Source: Candidatus Heimdallarchaeota archaeon (lineage in GTDB: Archaea; Asgardarchaeota; Heimdallarchaeia; JABLTI01). From it: a stretch of DNA of 9,359 nt. Made by a program: the position numbers and the translations under genes. The notes under the pieces were generated by a model that saw only the letters and a program-made list of their open reading frames with translations, had not been told where the DNA came from and searched no databases. The stretch is from contig DAOVHJ010000074.1 of the NCBI GenBank assembly GCA_030671945.1, positions 1 through 9,359 on the forward strand, in the 5' to 3' direction. Positions 1 to 5,305 of this stretch are shown here, one piece after another. The first letter of the stretch is position 1, and the number at the start of each line of letters is the position of its first letter.

Positions 1-178
1 AATTCAACCTATTTTAATTGGAAGTGGTGTTACCATTGACAATATACAAGAAATACTACCGTTTATTGACGGAGTAATTATTGGAACTTCTCTAAAACAT
101 AAAAATAAGATTTCGCAACCAGTGGATAGTAAGAAAGTCGTTGCTCTTATGCAGCAAGTTCAAGCATTTCGAGATTAA
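1..178 (+). CDS. BtpA/SgcQ-family TIM-barrel protein, C-terminal fragment
   Basis: The 5' end of this gene lies outside the window. Codons are read from base 2 and 58 residues are visible before the TAA at 176-178. The fragment contains GSGVT (residues 8-12 of the visible part), then DGVIIGTSLK, then a PVD segment and a short final helix. These correspond to the last two beta-alpha units of the BtpA/SgcQ family, a TIM barrel whose C-terminal GSGVT and GTSLK loops resemble the phosphate-binding loops of related barrels. BtpA was named for its role in photosystem I stability in cyanobacteria, but archaeal members have no established function, so no reaction is assigned. It runs convergently with the TPR gene, with 23 bases between the stops. 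The family call is fairly firm from these motifs; function is unknown. Confidence 0.75.
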   Translation, partial: IQPILIGSGVTIDNIQEILPFIDGVIIGTSLKHKNKISQPVDSKKVVALMQQVQAFRD

Positions 179-201
179 TTTCTGCTTCTGAGCTTCGTTC
201 T

Positions 202-1185
202 TTATGTATCACTTAGTTTTGGCTTTTTCAAGGTAGGTTGTCTTCTTACTGTTTTGTTTTGGATTTCAATAACATGTTTAAAGCACTTGCTTGCTTCTTC
301 AAATTCTTGTATCATTTCGTAGCAAATTCCTAATTCTCTCCAAGCATCTAGGTTTGAAGGCTTCTCATCCACTATTTTTCTGATAACTGTTATAGCTTCT
401 TCTGTCTTTCCTAAATCTTGTAAGCTAGCTCCTAACAAAAACAAGTTGTCTATATTAGTTGGATCCATGTCAACTGCTTTCTTTAAAAACTCACAAGCCA
501 TTTCCTTTTCTTTCAATTCCTCATAAGCATAAGCAATATTAACAAAAAGGTCTGCAGATTCCGATCCAAACTTTATTGCTTTCTGATATTCATAAATTGC
601 CTTTTCATATTCTTTAATATAGTAATAAGAAAATCCCAGATTGAACAGAGCTTCTGTTAATTCAGAATCCATTTTAAGGCATTTCAGAAGGTACATAATA
701 GCAATCTCATATTCTCCATTACATGCTAACGCCCATCCTAAGTGGCTAAGATAATTCGCATTTTCTTTCTCAAGGTTGTGTGCTTTTTTGTAGTATTCAA
801 TTGCCTTGTCAAAATCTTCCAAAAAACCATAAGAGCTGCCTAATCCATCAAAAGCTAAACTGTAATTCTTATCAGATGTAATCGTTCTTTCATATGCTTT
901 TATAGCTTCTTCATATTCTTGACAACTATAATATTCACAAGCTAAATTATAGTAATTTGTTGCTGTTTCCTCTAACTCGACAATTTTTGTATAGCAATGA
1001 ATTGCCTGTTCGCAATTATTCAGTGATGAAAAAGCTTTTCCAAGGTTATACCAGGCATTTATCGAGGAGGGATCTAGTTCTGTTGCTTCTGTAAGATGTT
1101 CAATTGCATCTGTGTATTTAGCATCGTATATGGCTTTTACTCCTGCTTGCAGTTTTTCGTTGAATTTTTCTTTTAGATTACTCAC
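202..1185 (-). CDS. Tetratricopeptide repeat (TPR) protein
   Basis: This 327-residue protein is almost entirely TPR. About nine 34-residue repeats can be laid out at roughly 9-42, 43-75, 76-109, 110-143, 144-177, 178-211, 212-245, 246-279 and 280-313. They show the usual small and aromatic residues: AWYNLGKAF, NYYNLACEYY, ALFNLGFSYYY, and the helix-B pattern EYEKAIYEYQKAI. A basic tail, KTVRRQPTLKKPK, follows. There is no signal peptide, membrane segment or catalytic domain, so it should be a cytoplasmic scaffold that binds partner proteins; the partner is unknown. The start is GTG at 1183-1185, supported by GAGGT eight bases upstream. Its neighbours are convergent (BtpA) and divergent (Nudix), so it is probably monocistronic. 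The fold is certain; the role is not known. Confidence 0.93.
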   Translation of the reverse strand: MSNLKEKFNEKLQAGVKAIYDAKYTDAIEHLTEATELDPSSINAWYNLGKAFSSLNNCEQAIHCYTKIVELEETATNYYNLACEYYSCQEYEEAIKAYERTITSDKNYSLAFDGLGSSYGFLEDFDKAIEYYKKAHNLEKENANYLSHLGWALACNGEYEIAIMYLLKCLKMDSELTEALFNLGFSYYYIKEYEKAIYEYQKAIKFGSESADLFVNIAYAYEELKEKEMACEFLKKAVDMDPTNIDNLFLLGASLQDLGKTEEAITVIRKIVDEKPSNLDAWRELGICYEMIQEFEEASKCFKHVIEIQNKTVRRQPTLKKPKLSDT

Positions 1186-1193
1186 TAGCTCTT

Positions 1194-1198
1194 ACCTC
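1194..1198 (-). promoter_or_regulatory. Shine-Dalgarno for the TPR gene
   Basis: The minus strand reads GAGGT here, eight bases before a GTG codon. It matches the 16S-complementary GGAGGTGAT core and decides the GTG start at 1185. Confidence 0.7.
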
Positions 1199-1285
1199 AA
1201 ATTAGTATTTGTAGATAAAAATTAGTGTGTATTGATTTATTAATTTCTTATTTAGTGCAAAAGAATTTCACAATCGATTTGAAAG

Positions 1286-1296
1286 ATTTTTAAAAC
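1286..1296 (+). promoter_or_regulatory. Candidate TATA box/BRE for the Nudix gene
   Basis: A GAAAG-like BRE is followed by TTTTTAAAA, centred near 1291. A start site about 26 bases downstream would fall near 1317, leaving only about eight bases before the ATG at 1325. No Shine-Dalgarno is seen there, which fits a nearly leaderless mRNA. This is inferred from pattern only. The rest of the 1186-1324 divergent spacer holds a possible TPR promoter (AT-rich, not resolved) and a short ACAAT-ATA-ATTGT inverted repeat at 1302-1314. Confidence 0.45.
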
Positions 1297-1324
1297 ATAG
1301 CACAATATAATTGTAGAACTCATA

Positions 1325-1897
1325 ATGATTAACCTCGAATTCATTAAAACAAAGATCAGTTCACATAAACCAATCTATTTGCCGGACGATGGTTGTACGA
1401 GGGGTGCAGTTGTTATTCCTATCTTTAAAAAAGATAATCGCATCTATGTGCTTTTTACCAAACGCACCAAAGATCTTCCGACTCATAAGGGACAAATTTC
1501 ATTTCCAGGTGGAAAAAAAGAAGACACTGATGAATCTTTACTTGCTACTGCTTTACGGGAAATGAATGAAGAAATCGGTCTTTCTTCCTCTTCACTAGAG
1601 GTTTGGGGCGAATTAGATCAGATTAGAACTCATACGTCTAATTTTCTGCTGTCAGTTTTTCTATGCTTTATACCTTATCCATTTGAGTTAACCCTATGCG
1701 AAAAAGAAGTCGAGGAAATCTTAGAAGTGCCTTTAGAGGAACTACTTGATGAAAAAAAATGGGTTCAAAAGGAATTTAAAACTGAGAAAACTAACCATAA
1801 CGTATGGTTTTTCGATTTCCATAATAAGATTATTTGGGGAGCTACTGCAGAAATTGTGCAACAATTCCTTTCTCTTTTACATGAGGAAATGTTATAA
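1325..1897 (+). CDS. Nudix hydrolase, probable CoA pyrophosphatase
   Basis: At 190 residues this has the size of the NudL/NUDT7-8 CoA pyrophosphatase group, which cleaves CoA and its derivatives to 4'-phosphopantetheine (or acyl form) and 3',5'-ADP with Mg2+ or Mn2+. The CoA-specific motif upstream of the Nudix box is seen at 43-63 (LFTKRT, then THKGQISFPGG). The Nudix box follows at about 62-86 and ends in R78 E79, E82 E83, G85 and L86. It has one extra residue between Gly and the first Glu, as usual in this group. One deviation: the Arg expected in the middle of the CoA motif is Pro52. A WGATAEIV segment near the C-terminus (171-178) also fits the family. No membrane segment is present, so it is cytosolic. 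The gene is read alone from its own promoter. The Nudix call is firm; substrate is inferred from the motif. Confidence 0.88.
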   Translation: MINLEFIKTKISSHKPIYLPDDGCTRGAVVIPIFKKDNRIYVLFTKRTKDLPTHKGQISFPGGKKEDTDESLLATALREMNEEIGLSSSSLEVWGELDQIRTHTSNFLLSVFLCFIPYPFELTLCEKEVEEILEVPLEELLDEKKWVQKEFKTEKTNHNVWFFDFHNKIIWGATAEIVQQFLSLLHEEML

Positions 1898-1963
1898 TTA
1901 GAAAACAGATAAAATTAGTTGAATCTTAGAAATTGTTAAAAAGAACATTGTAATCGTAAACTC

Positions 1964-1971
1964 TATATAAT
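1964..1971 (+). promoter_or_regulatory. TATA box for the membrane-protein gene
   Basis: TATATAAT is centred near 1967, so transcription should begin near 1993. That is after the in-frame TTG at 1989 but before the GGAAGG at 2001-2006 and the ATG at 2013. The box therefore argues for the ATG start. Confidence 0.55.
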
Positions 1972-2000
1972 AATGAAATAGTAATCTTTTGAATAATAAA

Positions 2001-2006
2001 GGAAGG
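2001..2006 (+). promoter_or_regulatory. Shine-Dalgarno-like GGAAGG deciding the 2013 start
   Basis: GGAAGG lies six bases before ATG 2013-2015. It is purine-rich but not a perfect GGAGG. Together with the TATA box it favours this ATG over the upstream in-frame TTG at 1989. Confidence 0.5.
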
Positions 2007-2012
2007 AACAAA

Positions 2013-2879
2013 ATGGTGCGTATGCAGGGACTTAAAAAAACCGCATTTATTCTTATCGTTTCAGCAGCGATTTTGCTATACAATATTGGGACTTATGATT
2101 TAATAGCTAATCAAGGTGTTGATATACTAACACCTATGTACAATGAAGGTCCACCTGGTGAAACTGAGATTATTCCAAATGTCGATCAAGAAATTGATCC
2201 TCCACTTGGTAATCAGACAAATCTTCCAAAATTCAATACTATTTTTACTATGATGGTATTTAATTTCCCGATAGAACTGGCGATTGTATTCTTTGCTGAG
2301 ATGGTCTTTAGTTCAATAGTCAGAGAAGATCGTAAGAAATTGAACTTTTTGCGACTGCTAATCTTATTAGGTTCTGCTTCAGCCTTAACTGTTGTTAATT
2401 CCTTAAATCATTACTTCTTGATATGGCCTGCTATTCATGATTGGCCCATTCATGCGGGACATGAATACAATGATACCACAACATTACTCATGGAACCGCT
2501 TTATGGTGAAAATCAAGATACATTCTTTTCACCGGCTGTAACTATTCTAATATTCATTGCTGCAGCAATAATAATCCTGGGAATACATTTCTTAGCATTC
2601 AAATTTATACAAAAATTAAGTATAACCTGTAGTGGAGTTTCACTGTTGATGCCAGCAATTTATTATCCAGTCATATGGAATGCTATGGCACGGCAAACAA
2701 GGCATCAAGATTTGTTTGAAACGACGGGTACTCAGTTTATGTTCGCACTAGTAATTTCCGGAATATTTTTACTAGCAATCATATTAATACTAATTTGGAA
2801 CTTAACTCTAGTTGGAACGAAAGCAGCAACTATGAAAGCCCAAGAAACTGAAACACAAGAAAAATATGAACCGAAATAG
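2013..2879 (+). CDS. Unrecognised multi-spanning membrane protein
   Basis: I do not recognise the family. From the ATG at 2013 the product has 288 residues; a TTG at 1989 would add eight. A basic N-terminus (MVRMQGLKK) leads into a hydrophobic helix at about 10-30. Then comes a Pro/Asn/Gly/Glu-rich, probably external stretch at about 33-72. Further membrane segments are seen at about 76-102, 111-131, 174-198, 206-223 and 240-266, six in all. The loop between the third and fourth contains WPAIHDWPIHAGHEYND, with clustered His, Trp, Asp and Glu. The tail is hydrophilic and ends in TQEKYEPK. The first helix could be a signal anchor. It has its own TATA box and a T-rich terminator, so it is likely monocistronic. 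No catalytic motif is assignable. Confidence 0.85.
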   Translation: MVRMQGLKKTAFILIVSAAILLYNIGTYDLIANQGVDILTPMYNEGPPGETEIIPNVDQEIDPPLGNQTNLPKFNTIFTMMVFNFPIELAIVFFAEMVFSSIVREDRKKLNFLRLLILLGSASALTVVNSLNHYFLIWPAIHDWPIHAGHEYNDTTTLLMEPLYGENQDTFFSPAVTILIFIAAAIIILGIHFLAFKFIQKLSITCSGVSLLMPAIYYPVIWNAMARQTRHQDLFETTGTQFMFALVISGIFLLAIILILIWNLTLVGTKAATMKAQETETQEKYEPK

Positions 2880-2900
2880 GATTCTCCTTTCTTTTGGAAA

Positions 2901-2940
2901 TTCTATTTTTTCTTAATTTTTTATAATTTTTCACATTTCT
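2901..2940 (+). terminator. T-rich archaeal-type terminator
   Basis: Beginning about 20 bases after the membrane-protein stop are T runs of six (2906-2911), six (2917-2922) and five (2927-2931). Oligo-T tracts on the coding strand without a stem are the usual archaeal intrinsic terminator. Confidence 0.6.
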
Positions 2941-2975
2941 TTCTTAGTTTATACGGGTAATTTTACTAGAAGAAT

Positions 2976-2990
2976 TGGAAAAATTTTCCA
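2976..2990. repeat. 15-base palindrome
   Basis: TGGAAAA-A-TTTTCCA is a perfect inverted repeat with seven-base arms around a single A. It lies after the T-rich terminator and before the TAATATTGT repeats. It could be a protein-binding site; no function can be assigned. Confidence 0.6.
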
Positions 2991-3000
2991 GAACGCCTTT

Positions 3001-3027
3001 TAATATTGTTAACAGAAGTAATATTGT
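3001..3027. repeat. Direct repeat TAATATTGT x2
   Basis: Nine bases, TAATATTGT, occur at 3001-3009 and again at 3019-3027, 18 bases apart. They lie directly before the tandem hairpins and could include a weak TATA element for a plus-strand transcript starting near 3030. Confidence 0.5.
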
Positions 3028-3034
3028 AAATTTC

Positions 3035-3048
3035 CCCTAGAAATAGGG
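3035..3048 (+). repeat. Hairpin with GAAA loop
   Basis: CCCTA-GAAA-TAGGG gives a five-base-pair stem closed by a GNRA-type tetraloop when read on the plus strand. On the minus strand the loop would be the less stable TTTC, so the plus strand is the more likely RNA. Confidence 0.5.
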
Positions 3049-3063
3049 TGACTTTAAATCTGC

Positions 3064-3089
3064 AGTGACATTCCGAAAGGAATGTCATT
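3064..3089 (+). repeat. Long hairpin with GAAA loop
   Basis: TGACATTCC-GAAA-GGAATGTCA (3066-3087) is a perfect nine-base-pair stem on a GNRA tetraloop. The flanking G-T and A-T pairs extend it to eleven. It follows the shorter GAAA hairpin after 15 bases. No T run follows, so it does not look like a terminator; an RNA structural element is more likely. Confidence 0.6.
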
Positions 3090-3279
3090 TAAAATCCTTC
3101 CACATCCCTCCAGTATTAGTCCAAATCTCAAATAAAACCTCCCTCAATAACATCTTGAGTGATTGCCTGAAAACTACAATTATCCTCCTTGTGAAACTTA
3201 TTTTATAAGGCACCCACTCGTTAAACGGACAGGGACTTTCTCCCTGTCTTGTTCCACTTCTGATTAATGATTTTGAGAA
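3085..3279 (-). other. Open frame, possible gene relic or small ORF
   Basis: One minus-strand frame is free of stops for 64 codons up to a TGA at 3085-3087, then stays open 15 more codons to a TAG at 3037-3039. Its residues look protein-like (RSGTRQGESPCP, then WVPYKISFTRR, then GGMWKDFK). It lacks a good start: only GTG at 3213 (42 residues) or ATG at 3153 (22 residues) is available, neither with a well-placed ribosome binding site. It resembles no family I recognise. It may be chance in a C-rich spacer, a decayed gene, or part of a repeated element. Confidence 0.25.
3228..3248. repeat. Strong hairpin GACAGGGA/TCCCTGTC
   Basis: There are eight perfect base pairs with a five-base loop: CTTTC on the plus strand, GAAAG on the minus strand. 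It lies 41 bases beyond the stop of the ABC ATPase gene and could act as a 3' end structure of that operon. It could equally belong to the structured element that fills this spacer. No T run follows on the minus strand. Confidence 0.55.
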
Positions 3280-3283
3280 TCAG
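3260..3283 (-). repeat. Weak stem just after the ABC ATPase stop
   Basis: CTGATT and AATCAG form a six-base-pair stem around a twelve-base loop, starting six bases after the TAG of the minus-strand ABC gene. A weak 3' end structure is possible. Confidence 0.3.
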
Positions 3284-3288
3284 CTTTT

Positions 3289-4305
3289 CTATTCTTTTTC
3301 GTATGCAGGAATTTCTTTTACTCTCCAGCATGCAACAAAATGTCCTTCCTTATATTCCTCTAATTCCGGTAACTCACTCTTGCATTTCTCTATAGCATAC
3401 TCGCATCTTGGATGAAATCGGCATCCAGTTGGTAAGCTTCTTGGATCTGGTTCTTTTCCTGGGATTGGTTTTAATCTCCCTCGAGGAGCTATACTTGGTG
3501 TAGCATAAAAAAGCCCTTGAGTGAAAGGATGTTTCGGATGGTAGAAGATGGTATCAACATCAGAATATTCAAGGATTTTCCCAGCATAAAGAATAGCAAT
3601 TTTATCAGATAATTCCGCAAGTATACCTAAATTATGAGCAATTAGAATCATTGTGAGCTTGAATTTTTCCTTCATTTCTTGTAGTAAATTAAGAATTTGT
3701 CTTGCTATGGTGGCATCTAGATTTGCTACAGGTTCATCTGCAATTAATAAGGTTGGATTGTTAATTACTGCAGATGCAATTTTAACTCTTTGACTTTCCC
3801 CTCCACTTAATTCATGAGCGTATTTGTCAGATGTTTTTGTGGGTTCAGGCAGTGCTACTTTGCCTAATTGACTAACCACTAACAACTTAATTTCTGAACG
3901 AACAAGCTCTTCATCTGAGTGTTCTCTATATGGTTGACTAGTAGCGAAAGTCATATCTCGAGTTGGATCAATTGAACTGGGAGCGTTTTGTAAAACCAAA
4001 GAAATTTCTTTTCCTCTGATTTTATTGAAAATCTCTTCATCAATTGTAAGAAGATCTTTTCCTTTGAAGAGAACCTGACCCTTTTCTATTTTACCAGGAA
4101 ATTTCACTAATCTTAAAATAGATCTTGTTAAAACTGATTTTCCAGATCCTGAAGGTCCTAATATACCAAGTGTTTCTCCCTTAAAGATTTTTAAATTGAC
4201 ACCATCAAGTATTTTCCAAATAATATCATCTTTGTCATAAAAATATGTATGAAGATCCTTAACTTCAAGGATCAGTTCTTTTTTTTCACTTGACAATAAA
4301 TCCAT
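3289..4305 (-). CDS. Peptide-type ABC transporter ATP-binding protein (OppD/DppD class)
   Basis: This cytoplasmic ATPase of 338 residues should power uptake of oligopeptides or a related solute through an inner-membrane permease pair. Visible motifs in order are Walker A GPSGSGKS (50-57), Q-loop Gln106, signature LSGGES (166-171), Walker B TLLIADEP (185-192) with catalytic Glu191, D-loop ANLDAT and H-loop His224. The C-terminal oligopeptide-transporter domain has HPFTQGL (259-265), PIPG (280-283) and four cysteines (295, 301, 308, 326) in the spacing known to hold an iron-sulfur cluster in some OppD/DppD proteins. It follows the phosphoglucose isomerase by 15 bases and is probably co-transcribed. 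It is odd in standing without permeases, a binding protein or an OppF partner in the window. Family sure; substrate unknown. Confidence 0.93.
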   Translation of the reverse strand: MDLLSSEKKELILEVKDLHTYFYDKDDIIWKILDGVNLKIFKGETLGILGPSGSGKSVLTRSILRLVKFPGKIEKGQVLFKGKDLLTIDEEIFNKIRGKEISLVLQNAPSSIDPTRDMTFATSQPYREHSDEELVRSEIKLLVVSQLGKVALPEPTKTSDKYAHELSGGESQRVKIASAVINNPTLLIADEPVANLDATIARQILNLLQEMKEKFKLTMILIAHNLGILAELSDKIAILYAGKILEYSDVDTIFYHPKHPFTQGLFYATPSIAPRGRLKPIPGKEPDPRSLPTGCRFHPRCEYAIEKCKSELPELEEYKEGHFVACWRVKEIPAYEKE

Positions 4306-4320
4306 ATCCTAATGAATCAA

Positions 4321-5124
4321 TCATATCCATTTCTCTTTTATCCAAGGTTCATTAAGGAATTTCCATTGCTCTGGGTTTTCAAGGAATGCTTCGTAGAATG
4401 GCTTGTCTGCAATCTTCTGAGGTATTGCTTCTTTAACTAGAATCTTATCATCTTTGTAAAAAGGATTTCGTATCCAGGTTTTATTGGCATGATAAAGATA
4501 AATTGCTCCTCTCTGCTTCTTGATAGGTTCATAGATAGAGTTAAAGCTTGAACTCACAAGATTATTCATAATTAATGTTGTATCTTCTGATGGATTAATT
4601 GTGATATGACCATAACCAGGAGGAATCATCACTTGATCGCCAGCTTTCGCAGAAATCACGATAATTTCGATAGGATTGAGTACTTTTGCTTTTTTTTCTT
4701 TCCTAGATAATTCCTTTTTTGGTTTTTGGAGTAAATACAATCCCTTCCCATGCATTACTTCGTAAACTTCAGGATAACTATATCCTTCTTTTGCATCTGG
4801 ATGGAAATGTCCCGCTGTTTTTACGAATTCTTTTCCAAGGAATTTTGGTGGTATAATAGTAACATCAAATCTGATATTATGTTTTTGAAAAAGTTCTTTA
4901 TCCTCTACTCGAGTCAAATCGCGATACATATGATAAAGGTCGAAATTTTCCTTGAGTGAAACTAACCATTCCTGATCATAAATTACGTCTTTCATATCCA
5001 AGAGTTTTCGAGTCGAGAAAGTAGGTTCAATATCTCCTGCTTTTACTATTTTACTCGTCTTTGAATCGACAAGCAATTCATATGGTACAAAATTACTCAA
5101 ATCTACTGTAGCCATTTTAATCAT
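4321..5124 (-). CDS. pgiA: Cupin-type glucose-6-phosphate isomerase (archaeal)
   Basis: This enzyme interconverts glucose 6-phosphate and fructose 6-phosphate in the cytosol. It belongs to the metal-dependent cupin class found in archaea, unrelated to the classical isomerase. The cupin motif TAGHFHPDA (103-111) is followed by PEVYEVMHGKG (118-128), then PPGYGHITINP (168-178). By comparison with the Pyrococcus enzyme the metal ligands would be His106, His108, Glu119 and His173. It has 267 residues, longer than the compact Pyrococcus form (about 190), with extra residues at the N-terminus, at 109-118 and at the C-terminal end (KTWIRNPFYKD onward). The start is ATG 5122-5124, though ATG 5113-5115 (MATVDL) is also possible; neither has a Shine-Dalgarno. 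It is the first gene of a likely operon with the ABC ATPase. Confidence 0.93.
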   Translation of the reverse strand: MIKMATVDLSNFVPYELLVDSKTSKIVKAGDIEPTFSTRKLLDMKDVIYDQEWLVSLKENFDLYHMYRDLTRVEDKELFQKHNIRFDVTIIPPKFLGKEFVKTAGHFHPDAKEGYSYPEVYEVMHGKGLYLLQKPKKELSRKEKKAKVLNPIEIIVISAKAGDQVMIPPGYGHITINPSEDTTLIMNNLVSSSFNSIYEPIKKQRGAIYLYHANKTWIRNPFYKDDKILVKEAIPQKIADKPFYEAFLENPEQWKFLNEPWIKEKWI

Positions 5125-5162
5125 CTTAGTTTTTTTGTTTATTGTAGATTATTTGTTTTATC

Positions 5163-5174
5163 CTTAAATATTTT
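5163..5174 (-). promoter_or_regulatory. Candidate TATA box for the isomerase-ABC operon
   Basis: On the minus strand AAATATTTAAGG is centred about 44 bases before the ATG at 5124. A start site near 5142 would leave a short leader without a Shine-Dalgarno. Pattern-based only. Confidence 0.4.
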
Positions 5175-5183
5175 CTAGCTTTT

Positions 5184-5198
5184 ATTTTCTAAGAAAAT
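5184..5198. promoter_or_regulatory. Palindrome in the divergent promoter region, possible operator
   Basis: ATTTTCT-A-AGAAAAT is a perfect inverted repeat with seven-base arms. It lies between the candidate TATA boxes of the isomerase operon (5163-5174, minus) and the antiporter (5219-5227, plus), about ten and twenty bases from each. That position would suit a dimeric regulator acting on both genes. Low base complexity means chance cannot be excluded. Confidence 0.4.
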
Positions 5199-5218
5199 GA
5201 TGCTCCAAAAATTAATGA

Positions 5219-5227
5219 TTATATACC
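5219..5227 (+). promoter_or_regulatory. Candidate TATA box for the first antiporter gene
   Basis: TTATATACC would place transcription start near 5247, giving a leader of about 59 bases that includes the GAGGT at 5290-5294. A second TATA-like run (5282-5289) is too close to the start codon. Confidence 0.4.
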
Positions 5228-5288
5228 ATATGTTTATGAGCTAGAACATTCCAGATGTACTTGAACACATACAAATGTTGTATTATAT

Positions 5289-5294
5289 AGAGGT
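5289..5294 (+). promoter_or_regulatory. Shine-Dalgarno supporting a TTG start
   Basis: AGAGGT lies 11 bases before TTG 5306-5308. No in-frame ATG occurs before residue 126, well inside the membrane domain, so TTG with this site is the best start available. Confidence 0.55.
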
Positions 5295-5305
5295 ATAAAC
5301 ATAAG

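Larger units (their letters stand above)
2880..3288. other. 409-base convergent intergenic stretch rich in inverted repeats
   Basis: No convincing protein gene was found between the two convergent genes. It holds the T-rich terminator (2901-2940), a palindrome (2976-2990), a TAATATTGT direct repeat (3001-3027), and hairpins at 3035-3048, 3064-3089, 3228-3248 and 3260-3283. From about 3050 to 3260 it looks richer in G+C than its surroundings. On the minus strand one frame stays open for 64 codons (3088-3279). It could be a structured RNA gene, a small repeat element, or the relic of a small gene; the sequence alone does not decide. Confidence 0.6.

Noticed and set aside
1989..2012. TTG start at 1989 for the membrane protein
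   Set aside because: The TATA box at 1964-1971 predicts transcription starting after this codon, and the GGAAGG site sits just before ATG 2013.
1898..2083. Minus-strand open frame of 61 codons
   Set aside because: It overlaps the promoter and start of the plus-strand membrane-protein gene, has no ribosome binding site, and its hydrophobic product mirrors the opposite strand.
3228..3248. Resemblance of the minus-strand GAGAAAGTCCC to the RNase P RNA GAGGAAAGUC block
   Set aside because: The match is explained by a GAAAG loop on a plain stem, and I see no other conserved RNase P block in the spacer.
4750..4959. Plus-strand open frame of 69 codons
   Set aside because: It lies inside the isomerase gene, antisense to the conserved cupin motif, and its Phe/Ile-rich product looks like an antisense shadow.
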